Below are positions 32,624-40,808 of a stretch of 64,000 nucleotides of DNA, one piece after another (the stretch's first letter is position 1; every line of letters begins with the position of its first letter). Both the position numbers and the translations under genes were made by a program. This DNA comes from Roseococcus pinisoli (GTDB taxonomy: Bacteria > Pseudomonadota > Alphaproteobacteria > Acetobacterales > Acetobacteraceae). The notes below the pieces were generated by a model. The model saw nothing but the letters and a program-made list of their open reading frames with translations. It had not been told where the DNA came from and did no database searches. Where the stretch lies: contig NZ_JAHCDA010000005.1 of assembly GCF_018413645.1 (NCBI RefSeq), positions 1 through 64,000 of the forward strand, written 5' to 3'.

Positions 32624-33748
32624 ATGTCGCACCCCGCCCGATCCCCGCAGGGATCGCCTCCCCCGCCAGGCTCGCGCTTCTTCGCCCCCATCCTCGCTGG
32701 CGCGACGCTGCGCGAGCGCCTGGTCGCCTGCCTCGGCGCGCTGATCGGCATCGGCCTGACCGCCTTCATCTCCGGCCTGTTCGTAAAGCACGCGCCGGAC
32801 GTGCCGCTGATCGCCGCGCCCGTCGGCGCCTCGGCCCTGCTGCTTTTCGTCATTCCGTCGAGCCCCCTCGCCCAGCCCTGGTCGATCGTCATGGGCAATA
32901 CCGTCTCCGCCCTGGTGGGCGTGGGCGTGGCGCAGCTCGTGAAGGATCCCCTGCTCGCTTCCGGCCTCGGCGTCTCCCTCTCGATCGCGGCCATGTCCTT
33001 CACCCGGTCGCTGCATCCGCCCGGGGCGGCCGTGGCCCTGACCGCGGCCCTGGGCGGACCCGCCGTCGCTGCGTCCGGCCTGCTCTTCCCCTTCGTGCCG
33101 GTGGCGCTGAACTCTCTGGTGCTCGTCGCCCTCGGCATCGCCTTCCACCGGCTCTCCGGCCGGGCCTATCCGCACACGGCGCCGCCCGCCCCGGCCAATA
33201 CCCACCGCACCCAGGATCCGCCGGCCGCCGCCCGAACGGGATTCCAGCCCACCGACATCGACGCCGCGCTCGAGATGCTGGACGAGACCTTCGACATCGA
33301 TCGCGGGGACCTCATCCGCCTGCTGCGCCAGGTGGAGCTGCAGACCACCGCGCGGCTGCACGGCGCGCTGAGGTGCCGGGACATCATGTCCCGCGACGTC
33401 GTTTCCGTCGGACCCGACGAGGAGGCCCGCCGCGCGCGCTTCCTGCTTCTGGACCACAATATCCGCAACCTGCCGGTCGTGGGCGAGGATGGGCGGCTTC
33501 AGGGCAGCATCGGCCTGCGGGAACTGGCGGATGCGGTGGGTCCGGTCGGGCCGGCCATGTCGCCGGCGGCGACCGCCTCGCCGGACCAGCCCGCGGCCTC
33601 GCTCGTCCCGAGCCTGACCGACGGGCGGACGCATGCCGTCGTGATCGTCGATGCGGAACGGCGCGTCCTCGGCCTCATCACCCAGACGGACCTGCTGGCC
33701 GCCCTGGCGAGGACCGTCCCGGCCAAGGCCGAGACCGCCGGCGCCTGA
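32624..33748 (+). CDS. HPP-family membrane protein fused to paired CBS domains
   Basis: A 374-residue protein. Residues about 28-185 form the four-helix HPP membrane domain with the name-giving motif SLHPPGAAVALTAALGG and the family's IAAPVGASALLLFVIPSSPLAQPWSIVMGNTVSALVG. Residues about 250-365 carry two CBS domains (IMSRDVVSVGPDEEARRARFLLLDHNIRNLPVVGEDGRLQGSIGLREL and HAVVIVDAERRVLGLITQTDLLAAL), which usually bind adenine nucleotides. HPP proteins are little studied; some plant relatives move nitrite into chloroplasts. Transport gated by nucleotide state is a reasonable inference. Confidence 0.85.
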   Translation: MSHPARSPQGSPPPPGSRFFAPILAGATLRERLVACLGALIGIGLTAFISGLFVKHAPDVPLIAAPVGASALLLFVIPSSPLAQPWSIVMGNTVSALVGVGVAQLVKDPLLASGLGVSLSIAAMSFTRSLHPPGAAVALTAALGGPAVAASGLLFPFVPVALNSLVLVALGIAFHRLSGRAYPHTAPPAPANTHRTQDPPAAARTGFQPTDIDAALEMLDETFDIDRGDLIRLLRQVELQTTARLHGALRCRDIMSRDVVSVGPDEEARRARFLLLDHNIRNLPVVGEDGRLQGSIGLRELADAVGPVGPAMSPAATASPDQPAASLVPSLTDGRTHAVVIVDAERRVLGLITQTDLLAALARTVPAKAETAGA

Positions 33749-33760
33749 GGCAACGGGCGG

Positions 33761-34102
33761 TCAGACCTCGGGAATGCCGTCCTTGCCGCGATACCGCTGG
33801 ATGGTGGCCCCGGCCGCGACGTGCGGATACGCCTTGGCCCCCTTGGGCCAGGTCCGGGCGAAGGCCACGACCTCGGCATGATCCATCTTGCGGATGGTGC
33901 GCACCAGCAGGCTCGCCGCCTTGGCGGGCCGCAGGCGCTCCTTCCGCAGGAGGTGGAGATGCCATTCCCGGGCGCGCAGGGGGCACCAGTCCACCAGCGA
34001 TTCCTGCAGGGCGCGACGCACCTCGACCGGCAGCTCCTCGAAGGCGCGGTAGGCGTCGCCCTTCAACGGGCTGCGGGGCTTGGTGGCCGTGTTGTTGTCC
34101 AT
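33761..34102 (-). CDS. Small cytosolic protein, probably DUF6525-like
   Basis: A 113-residue basic protein read from ATG 34102: MDNNTATKPRSPLKGDAYRAFEELPVEVRRALQ onward, with a WCPLRAREWHLHLLRKERLRPAKAASLLVRTIRKMDHAEVVAFARTWP core. The pattern resembles DUF6525 proteins of alphaproteobacteria, of unknown role; I am only moderately sure. The much longer open frame that continues upstream (to 35200) is antisense to the TctC gene and is rejected. It is convergent with the HPP-CBS gene, 12 bases away. Confidence 0.6.
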   Translation of the reverse strand: MDNNTATKPRSPLKGDAYRAFEELPVEVRRALQESLVDWCPLRAREWHLHLLRKERLRPAKAASLLVRTIRKMDHAEVVAFARTWPKGAKAYPHVAAGATIQRYRGKDGIPEV

Positions 34103-34357
34103 CCGCGCCTCATATTCGACGGGCGTTCCCCCGCGAAGCGTTTTCGCGGGGGGCTCCATCGCCCCTTTTGCATGGAACGCCCCCGGATCGATCGTCCCGA
34201 AAGTCATTTTGAGGTTGGAACGGCCCTCGCGCCGCTGCCGCCCACGTCCGTTACCGAGACGGAACCCCGGCCGCGTGGTCTGGACCACCCCGTGTCCTTG
34301 CTGCGAAACTCTCGCGGATAGAGTGCAAAGCAGCGCTCCCAATGACGAGGAAATGAC

Positions 34358-35329
34358 GTGACACCAAGCTTCTCCCGCCGCACTGCGCTGGCGGCCCCGT
34401 TTGCGAGCCTTGCCGCGCCTGCCGTCGCCCAGTCCGGTTTTCCCAACCGCTCCCTTCGCTTCGTCGTTCCCTGGCCCGCCGGCGGCTCCGCCGACACGCA
34501 TATGCGCGTCCTCGCCGAGGTCGCTTCCGAGCAGCTTCGCCAGCCCGTGGTCATCGACAATCGCCCGGGCGCCAGCGGCACGCTGGGCCCCGCCTCGATC
34601 GCGCAGGAGAGCCGCGCGGACGGCTACCTCTTCGGCCAGATGCCGGTGTCGATCTTCCGCTACCCGGCCATGACGCGCCGCCCGCCCTTCGACCCGATGA
34701 CCGACTTCTCCTGGATCATCCACCTCACCGGCTACTGCTTCGGCGTCGTCGTGCGCGCCGACAGCCGCTACAACACCTGGGAGGAGCTGCTGGACTACGC
34801 CAAGGCGAATCCCGGCAAGGTCAGCTACGGCTCGCCGGGCGTCGGCTCCTCGCTGCACATCACCATGGAGCGCATCGGCGCCGATCGCGGGATCGAATTC
34901 CTGCACGTGCCCTTCCGGGGCAGCGCGGAGACGACGCAGGCCCTGCTGCAGGGCTCGGTCGACTGCGTGGCGGACAGCACCGGCTGGGCGCCCATGGTGC
35001 AGGAGGGCCGGTTCCGGCTCCTGGTGGTCTGGAGCGAGCAGCGGGCGAAGCGCTTCCCTGAGGTGCGCACCCTGCGCGAGGCCGGCATCGACATCGTCTC
35101 CGACAGCCCCTACGGCCTCGCCGGGCCGAAGAACATGGACCCGGGCGTGGTGCGCGTGCTGCATGACGCGATGAAGATCGCGCTTCATGATCCGCGGCAC
35201 CTGGCCGTGCTGGAGCGCTTCGACATGCCGGTGCGCTATATGGACACCGCGACCTATACGGCCTTCGCCGAACGCACGAATACCGAGGAGGTGGCCATGG
35301 TACGCCGCCTGAACCTGAGGATCGACTGA
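34358..35329 (+). CDS. Tripartite tricarboxylate transporter substrate-binding protein (Bug/TctC)
   Basis: A 323-residue periplasmic receptor of the Bug family. The leader is followed by FPNRSLRFVVPWPAGGSADTHMRVLAEVASEQLRQPVVIDNRPGASGTLGPASIAQ, the two ligand-loop signature, then YGSPGVGSSLHITMERIG. Bug receptors bind carboxylates or aromatic acids. No TctA/TctB membrane subunits are encoded nearby, so it is an orphan receptor, common in this group of bacteria. The start is GTG at 34358 with GACGAGGAAA upstream. Confidence 0.85.
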   Translation: MTPSFSRRTALAAPFASLAAPAVAQSGFPNRSLRFVVPWPAGGSADTHMRVLAEVASEQLRQPVVIDNRPGASGTLGPASIAQESRADGYLFGQMPVSIFRYPAMTRRPPFDPMTDFSWIIHLTGYCFGVVVRADSRYNTWEELLDYAKANPGKVSYGSPGVGSSLHITMERIGADRGIEFLHVPFRGSAETTQALLQGSVDCVADSTGWAPMVQEGRFRLLVVWSEQRAKRFPEVRTLREAGIDIVSDSPYGLAGPKNMDPGVVRVLHDAMKIALHDPRHLAVLERFDMPVRYMDTATYTAFAERTNTEEVAMVRRLNLRID

Positions 35330-35396
35330 TGCTGCAGCGCCGCCCCGAACGACGGGCTCTTACTCCCCGGCTTTGTTCGGGAAGGGCGGCGCCTGC

Positions 35397-35708
35397 ATGC
35401 CCGGCCTCGCGATGAGCGGCGTTCCGACCATGAGGCCGGTCCCGCCGGTCTGGAAATGGATCCTGGGCGTTTTCACGCTGGGCTCCTTCACGCCGATCAT
35501 CATGCCCTTCCTGGCCTATTTCCTGGCCTCGACGCTCGGCTGCCGACTAAACGAGGCGGGCTCCCATCCCTGCCTCCTGGCCGGCCGGGATATCGGCGAG
35601 ACGCTCTACACCATGGCGATGATGATGTGGCTGGCCTTCCTGACCTTCCCGCTCATGGCGCTCGCCCTCGTCGGCTGGATCATCGTCTGGGTCCGCCGGG
35701 CGCGCTGA
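35397..35708 (+). CDS. Small membrane protein of unknown function with a Cys-Glu-Cys motif
   Basis: A 103-residue protein with two predicted membrane helices (about 20-45 and 70-95) flanking a loop, GCRLNEAGSHPCLLAGRDIGETLYTM. The pattern GC-x3-EAG-xx-PC-xx-GxDIGxxLYxM looks conserved rather than random, and the two cysteines could form a disulfide in the periplasm. I have seen this layout in unnamed proteobacterial proteins but cannot name a family. I start at ATG 35397; a TTG at 35373 is in frame. Confidence 0.55.
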   Translation: MPGLAMSGVPTMRPVPPVWKWILGVFTLGSFTPIIMPFLAYFLASTLGCRLNEAGSHPCLLAGRDIGETLYTMAMMMWLAFLTFPLMALALVGWIIVWVRRAR

Positions 35709-35784
35709 GCGCCGCCGGAGTTGACATGCCGAAGCGCCGCAGCGGAGGATGCGCGCCATAAGAAAGACTTGGGAGAGAATGGTC

Positions 35785-36912
35785 ATGTCCGGCATGAATT
35801 CAGGCCGCCGCGCGCTGTTGGGCGGCCTTGCCGTCGCACCCTTCGTCGGCAGCGCCCGGGCGCAATCCGCGGCTCCCTACATCGTCGGCACGCTTTTCCC
35901 CATGAGCGGCCCCAATGCCGAATACGGCTCGGTCTTCACGGCCGGCGCCGCCCTGGCGATCCAGCACATCAACGCCGATGGCATTCTCCGCCGCCCCGTG
36001 CGCATCCAGGCCGAGGACACGCAGGCGCTGCCGCAGCAGGCCGTGGTGGCGATGAACAAGCTCGTCAGCGTCGACCACGCGCATTACGTGCTCTCGGCCT
36101 TCACCGCCGTCTCCAAGGCCGTGGCGCCCGTGGGCGACCGGGCGCGGACCGTGATGGTGAATGGCGGCGCGGTGGGGCCCGACCTCTCCGGCCTCTCGCC
36201 CTATTTCTGGAATGTCATCCCCCTCGCCCATCTCGAGACCCAGGCGCTGCTGCCCTTCATGATCCAGCGCGGCCTGAAGCGGGTGGCGCTGGTCTATGTG
36301 GACGACCCGCTGGGCGACGCCATCCTGGGCATCCTGCGCACCTCCCTGCCGGCGGCGGGCGGGTCGCTGGTCGGCAACTTCTCGGTGCCGCGCACGGCGC
36401 AGCAATTCGCCCCGGTCGCGGCCCGCATCAGACAGACCCGGCCGGACGCCGTCTACATCGCCTCCTTCGGCGCGCAGCAGAGCCAGATCATCAAGCAGCT
36501 GCGCGACAACGGCGTGTCCCAGCCGCTCGTCTCCTATTCGGCCATGAACATCGACAGCGTGCGCAACACGCCCGAGGCCGAGGGGCTGATCTTCACCACG
36601 CAGTCCACCGATTTCGAGGGCGGCGACGCCGTCACCCGCCGCTTCGCGACCGACTTCAAGGCGCAGCACAACGCCGATCCCGGCACCTACCAGGTGAACT
36701 ACTACAACGCCGTCCGGCTCTTCGGCCTGCTGGCCCAGTCGCTCGAGCGCGAGAACGCGGAAGTGAACGGCGAGAATCTGCGCCGGGTCCTGCTGGCCCA
36801 GCGCGAATTCGACCTGGTGGGCGGCAAGGGTCGCTTCGACGACCTGGGCAATATGAGCGCGGCACTCCAGATCACCGAGATCCGCGGCGGGCGGCTGGTC
36901 AAGATCGGCTGA
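35785..36912 (+). CDS. Branched-chain amino acid-type ABC substrate-binding protein (LivK-like)
   Basis: A 375-residue receptor of the periplasmic-binding type I fold with a twin-arginine-like leader (NSGRRALLGGLAVAPFVGSARAQ). Motifs are YIVGTLFPMSGPNAEYGSVFTAGAALAIQHINADGILRRPVRIQAEDTQALPQQAV and the later VAARIRQTRPDAVYIASFGAQQSQIIKQLRDNG. Such receptors bind amino acids, amides or aromatic acids. Of the clustered ATGs I prefer 35785, which is seven bases from GGGAGAG; 35779 is too close. It opens the liv-type operon. Confidence 0.88.
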   Translation: MSGMNSGRRALLGGLAVAPFVGSARAQSAAPYIVGTLFPMSGPNAEYGSVFTAGAALAIQHINADGILRRPVRIQAEDTQALPQQAVVAMNKLVSVDHAHYVLSAFTAVSKAVAPVGDRARTVMVNGGAVGPDLSGLSPYFWNVIPLAHLETQALLPFMIQRGLKRVALVYVDDPLGDAILGILRTSLPAAGGSLVGNFSVPRTAQQFAPVAARIRQTRPDAVYIASFGAQQSQIIKQLRDNGVSQPLVSYSAMNIDSVRNTPEAEGLIFTTQSTDFEGGDAVTRRFATDFKAQHNADPGTYQVNYYNAVRLFGLLAQSLERENAEVNGENLRRVLLAQREFDLVGGKGRFDDLGNMSAALQITEIRGGRLVKIG

Positions 36913-36916
36913 GGCA

Positions 36917-37786
36917 GTGCTTTTTCTCCAGCTCCTGCTGCAGGGGCTGCAGGTCGGCGCGCTCTACGCGCTGACCGCGGCCGGCTTCGCCCTGATCTTC
37001 GGTGCCACGCGCATCTTCCACTTCGCGCATGGCTCGGCCTTCACCCTGGCCGGCTATACCTTCCTCTTCACGAGCCAGGCCGGCTGGCCCTGGTATCTGG
37101 GCGGCCTCGCGAGCGTGGGGGTGGCCACGCTCTTCGGCATCGGCATCTACTGGTTCGTCTATCGGCCGATCCAACGGCACGAAGGCTCCTTCTTCACCGT
37201 CTTCGTCGCAGCCTTCGGCGTGGGCATCGTGGTGCAGAACCTGGTCGGCATGTTCGCCGGGCGCGGCTTCGCGAGCGTGGACACGCCCCTCTCCCGCGCG
37301 ACCGAGGTGCTGCCGGACGTCTATCTCGCCCAGGTCTTCTGGGTCGCGATCGGCCTTTCCCTGGTGCTTTTCCTGCTGCTGACCCTGTTCCTCACCCGGC
37401 ACCATGCGGGCGTGGCGCTCCGCGCGCTGCACCAGAACCCGGACCTGCTGCGGGCCTATGGCCTCTCCTCCACGAAGCTCTCGCTGCTGGCCTTCGCGGT
37501 CGGCTCGGCGCTGGTGGCGCCGGCGGCGATGCTGACGGCGATGACCTCGGGCCTCAACGAGGCGATCGGCCATCACGTGATGCTCATCTCCATGGCGGCG
37601 ACGATCGTGGGCGGCGTGGGCTCGCTCCGCGGCGCGGCGCTGGCGGGGCTCATGCTCGGCGTGGCCGAGGCGGTGGCGCTCAGCTTCGTCGACACGCAAT
37701 GGGCCGAGGCCGTCTCCTTCCTCGTGCTCTTCGCCTTCATCATCTTCCGCCCGAGCGGAATCTTCGGGATCGCACAGGCAAGATGA
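36917..37786 (+). CDS. Branched-chain amino acid-type ABC permease (LivH-like)
   Basis: A 289-residue permease. It begins LFLQLLLQGLQVGALYALTAAGFALIFGATRIFHFAHGSAFTLAGY, the LivH signature, and ends with the VGGVGSLRGAALAGLMLGVAEA and FRPSGIFG motifs. The start is GTG at 36917, four bases after the receptor stop. It overlaps the livM-like start (ATGA). Confidence 0.9.
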   Translation: MLFLQLLLQGLQVGALYALTAAGFALIFGATRIFHFAHGSAFTLAGYTFLFTSQAGWPWYLGGLASVGVATLFGIGIYWFVYRPIQRHEGSFFTVFVAAFGVGIVVQNLVGMFAGRGFASVDTPLSRATEVLPDVYLAQVFWVAIGLSLVLFLLLTLFLTRHHAGVALRALHQNPDLLRAYGLSSTKLSLLAFAVGSALVAPAAMLTAMTSGLNEAIGHHVMLISMAATIVGGVGSLRGAALAGLMLGVAEAVALSFVDTQWAEAVSFLVLFAFIIFRPSGIFGIAQAR

Positions 37787-38658
37787 CCGCTTATCTCACC
37801 AATCTGGCGTCCCTGGGCGCGATCTTCTGCATCCTGGCCGCCACCCTGAACGTGGCCGTCGGCTATGCCGGCATCTTCAGCGTGGCGCATGCGGTCTTCT
37901 TCGGTCTGGGCGCCTATGCCGGCGCGCAGGTCTCCCTGCTGCTGGTGCCGGACGCGCTGCTGGCCATGCTGGCCGCCGCCCTGGTCTCGGGCGTGCTGTC
38001 GCTGTGCCTCGCCCTGCCGGCGCTGCGCGTGCGCGGCGAATATTTCGTGGCGGCGTCGCTCGGCCTGCAGATGATGGCCGTCACCCTGTTCAGCGAGGCC
38101 AAGACGGTCACCGGCGGCATCGGCGGCCTCACCGGCATTCCCGGCCCCCGCCTCTTCGGCGTGGAGGTGAGCACCCTTCCGGTGGCGCTCGGGGCGCTGG
38201 CCGTCATCCTGCTGGCGACGGCGCTGCTCATGCGCAGCTCCTTCGGCCGCACGCTGCAGGCCATCCGCGACGCCGAGAGCGCGGCCGAGGCGCTGGGCAA
38301 GAACGTCGCGGCCGCCAAGGCGCTGGCGGTGGCCTTCGCCTGCGCGGGCGCGGGCGTGGCGGGCGCTCTCTTCGCCATGCACATGCAGTTCGTGAATGTG
38401 GAGAGCTTCACGCTCGATCAGTCGGTGCTGATCATGGCCATGGTCATCATCGGTGGCACGGGCACCCTCTGGGGCCCGCTGGTGGGCGCGGTGATCCTGC
38501 TCTCGCTGCCGGCCGGGCTGGCCTTCCTGCCCTTCATCCCGTCCACGGAAGTCGGTGCCGTGCAGCAGGTGATCTACGGCCTTGCCATGACGCTGCTGAT
38601 GATTTTCCGGCCCGCCGGCCTTGTCGGCGACCTCAGCCGCGGGAAGAGCCACGCATGA
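37783..38658 (+). CDS. Branched-chain amino acid-type ABC permease (LivM-like)
   Basis: A 291-residue permease pairing with the LivH-like subunit. LivM-type motifs are ATLNVAVGYAGIFSVAHAVFFGLGAYAGA, LRVRGEYFVAASLGLQMMAVTLF, GGIGGLTGIPGPRLFG and IIGGTGTLWGPLVGAVILLSLP. The start at 37783 overlaps the LivH-like stop; a longer frame from 37699 lies inside that gene. It overlaps the LivG-like start. Confidence 0.9.
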   Translation: MTAYLTNLASLGAIFCILAATLNVAVGYAGIFSVAHAVFFGLGAYAGAQVSLLLVPDALLAMLAAALVSGVLSLCLALPALRVRGEYFVAASLGLQMMAVTLFSEAKTVTGGIGGLTGIPGPRLFGVEVSTLPVALGALAVILLATALLMRSSFGRTLQAIRDAESAAEALGKNVAAAKALAVAFACAGAGVAGALFAMHMQFVNVESFTLDQSVLIMAMVIIGGTGTLWGPLVGAVILLSLPAGLAFLPFIPSTEVGAVQQVIYGLAMTLLMIFRPAGLVGDLSRGKSHA

Positions 38659-39410
38659 CCGCGCCCCTTCTCATCTGCGAGGGCCTCTCGCGTTCCTTCG
38701 GCGGGGTGAAGGCCGTGGCCGGCGTCTCGCTCTCGCTCACGGCGGGGATGGTCACGGCGCTGGTCGGCCCCAACGGCGCGGGGAAGACCACCTGCTTCAA
38801 CCTCATCACCGGCAACCTCCGCGCCGATGCCGGCAAGGCCATGCTGCGCGGCCAGTCCATCATGGGCCTCAAGCCGCATCAGGTGGCCCGGCAGGGCGTG
38901 GCCCGCAGCTTCCAGGACCTGCGTCTCTTCACCCATATGTCCGTGCGCGACAACGTGCTGGCCGCCACCGAGACCTCCGCCTGGTTCTGGCAGCCCGGCG
39001 GCGCCGCCGCCCGCCGTGCCCGCGAGGCCGCGACGGAGGAGGCGCTGGCCCGCACCGGCCTGACCGCGCTGGCCGAGGCGCGCGCGATGGACCTCGCCTA
39101 TGCCGAGCGGAAGTTCCTCTCCATGGCGCGGATCCTCGCCGCCCGGGCCGATATCTGGCTGCTGGACGAGCCCGCCTCCGGCCTCGACCTCTCCTCCCGC
39201 CGGCGCTTCGGCGAGCTGCTGAAGGAGGCCCGGCGCCAGGGCGTGGCCATCTGCCTGATCGAGCACAACCTCGACGTGGTGACCGAGCTGGCGGACCGCA
39301 TCGCCTTCCTCGACCAGGGCAAGGTCCTGGCGGAGGGCGAGCCCGAGGCGATCCTTCGCGACCCCAAGCTGGCCGCCATCTATTTCGGCGACCGGGAGGA
39401 CGCGGCATGA
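38655..39410 (+). CDS. Branched-chain amino acid-type ABC ATPase (LivG-like)
   Basis: A 251-residue ATPase with Walker A GPNGAGKTT, GVARSFQDLRLFTHMSVRDNVLAA (LivG-type), an altered signature region LAYAERKFLSMARILAA in place of LSGGQ-type, Walker B IWLLDEPASGLD and the switch CLIEHNLDVV. The YAERKFLSMAR signature departs from the LSYGxQR consensus and may change ATPase behaviour. It starts with an ATGA overlap and ends with one into the LivF-like gene. Confidence 0.88.
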   Translation: MTAPLLICEGLSRSFGGVKAVAGVSLSLTAGMVTALVGPNGAGKTTCFNLITGNLRADAGKAMLRGQSIMGLKPHQVARQGVARSFQDLRLFTHMSVRDNVLAATETSAWFWQPGGAAARRAREAATEEALARTGLTALAEARAMDLAYAERKFLSMARILAARADIWLLDEPASGLDLSSRRRFGELLKEARRQGVAICLIEHNLDVVTELADRIAFLDQGKVLAEGEPEAILRDPKLAAIYFGDREDAA

Positions 39411-40132
39411 GCCAGGCTCAGCAAAGGCCCGCCCTCGAGGCCATTGGCATCAGCGCCGGCTATGGCGGCCGCGCCGTGCTGGAGAACATCTCCCTTACCC
39501 TCGGCGAGGGCGAGATCGTCACGCTCGTCGGCCATAACGGCGCGGGGAAGTCCACGCTGATGCGCGTGCTCTTCGGCCTGCACCGGCCAGATGCCGGCCG
39601 CATCCGCGTCTTCGGGCAGGAGCTGCCGAACCATTCGCCGGCCGCCCTCGGCGCCGCCGGGCTGGCGCTGGTGCCCGAGGGACGTGGCGTCTTCCCCGAC
39701 CTCACCGTGGACGAGATCTTCGGGCTCGCGCTCTGGGCCGCCGCGGTGCCGAAGCAGGAGCGCGCCGAGCGCATCGAGGAGGTGCTGACCCTCCTCCCCC
39801 GCATCCGGGACTTCCGCACGCGCCGCGCCGGCACGCTCTCCGGCGGGCAGCAGCAGATGGTCTCCATCGCCCGCGCGCTGCTGACCCGGCCGCGCGCGCT
39901 GCTGCTGGACGAGCCTTCCATCGGCCTTGCGCCCAAGCTCTTCCAGGACCTGCTGGCGCCCATCGCCGCCTTGCGCGACAGCCGCGGTATCGCGATCCTG
40001 CTGGTGGAACAGAACGTGCGGGAGGCCTTCGCCATTTCCGACCGCGTGCTGGCGATGAAATCCGGCGCGATCATCGAGGAGGGGCCGCCCTCGGCCTTCT
40101 CCGACCATGCGCGCCTGATGGAACTTTTCTGA
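39407..40132 (+). CDS. Branched-chain amino acid-type ABC ATPase (LivF-like)
   Basis: A 241-residue ATPase with Walker A GHNGAGKST, VPEGRGVFPDLTVDEIFGLAL (LivF-typical), signature LSGGQQQMVSIARAL, Walker B LLLDEPSIGLAP and switch LVEQNVREA. It completes a five-subunit importer. The next gene, a glutathione S-transferase, starts only 17 bases later, so the transcript probably continues. Confidence 0.9.
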   Translation: MSQAQQRPALEAIGISAGYGGRAVLENISLTLGEGEIVTLVGHNGAGKSTLMRVLFGLHRPDAGRIRVFGQELPNHSPAALGAAGLALVPEGRGVFPDLTVDEIFGLALWAAAVPKQERAERIEEVLTLLPRIRDFRTRRAGTLSGGQQQMVSIARALLTRPRALLLDEPSIGLAPKLFQDLLAPIAALRDSRGIAILLVEQNVREAFAISDRVLAMKSGAIIEEGPPSAFSDHARLMELF

Positions 40133-40149
40133 AGGACAAGACCACGACC

Positions 40150-40797
40150 ATGCTGACCATCTACGGCTGCTACCGGTCCCGCGCCTCGCGCAACCTCTGG
40201 CTCGCCAACGAGCTCGGCATGGAGGTCAGGCACGTGCCGGTGATCCAGGCCGACCGTGCGAAGGGACCGGACGGGCCGCTGCACTCGCGCTCGCCCGAAT
40301 TCCTGAAGGTAAACCCGAACGGGCACATCCCTTCGATGACCGATGGGGACCTGACGCTGCACGAGTCGCTCGCCATCAACCTCTACATGGCGAAGAAGCA
40401 GGGCGGGCCGCTCGCGCCCAAGGACCTCGCCGAGGATGCCGAGATGACCATGTGGTCCATCTGGGCGATGACCGAGGTCGAGCCGCATTCGCTGCAGATC
40501 CTCTACAACATGGTCGCGAAGCCGCCGGAGCAGCGGGACGCCGAGCTGGCGCGCCGCTCGATCGAGGCGCTGAAGGCGCCCTTCGCCGTGCTCGACGCGG
40601 CGCTCGCCAAGACGGGCCATGTCGTCGGCGGTCGCTTCACCGTCGCCGATCTCAGCCTGGCCGAGGTCGTTCGCTACGCCATGCCGGCGCCGGAGCTCTT
40701 CGAGGGCGCGCCGCGCGTGAAGGCCTGGCTGCAGGCCTGCCACGCCCGCCAGGGCTACAAGGACATGGTGGCCGCGCGCGACAAAGAACCGGCCTAA
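40150..40797 (+). CDS. Glutathione S-transferase family protein
   Basis: A 215-residue protein with an N-terminal thioredoxin-like domain (LTIYGCYRSRASRNLWLANELGMEVRHVPV, FLKVNPNGHIPSMTDGDLTLHESLAINLYMAKK; the cis-proline and ESxAI glutathione contacts are visible) and an all-helical C-terminal domain (VVGGRFTVADLSLAEVVRYA). It probably conjugates or reduces an electrophile, or acts as an isomerase. It sits between the liv-type importer and the GMC oxidoreductase gene with gaps of 17 and 11 bases, suggesting a shared catabolic route. Confidence 0.85.
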   Translation: MLTIYGCYRSRASRNLWLANELGMEVRHVPVIQADRAKGPDGPLHSRSPEFLKVNPNGHIPSMTDGDLTLHESLAINLYMAKKQGGPLAPKDLAEDAEMTMWSIWAMTEVEPHSLQILYNMVAKPPEQRDAELARRSIEALKAPFAVLDAALAKTGHVVGGRFTVADLSLAEVVRYAMPAPELFEGAPRVKAWLQACHARQGYKDMVAARDKEPA

Positions 40798-40808
40798 GGG
40801 GAGAGCGC

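Noticed and set aside
33761-35200. A 479-codon leftward frame
   Set aside because: Only the 3' 113 codons (from 34102) look coding; the remainder is antisense to the TctC gene.
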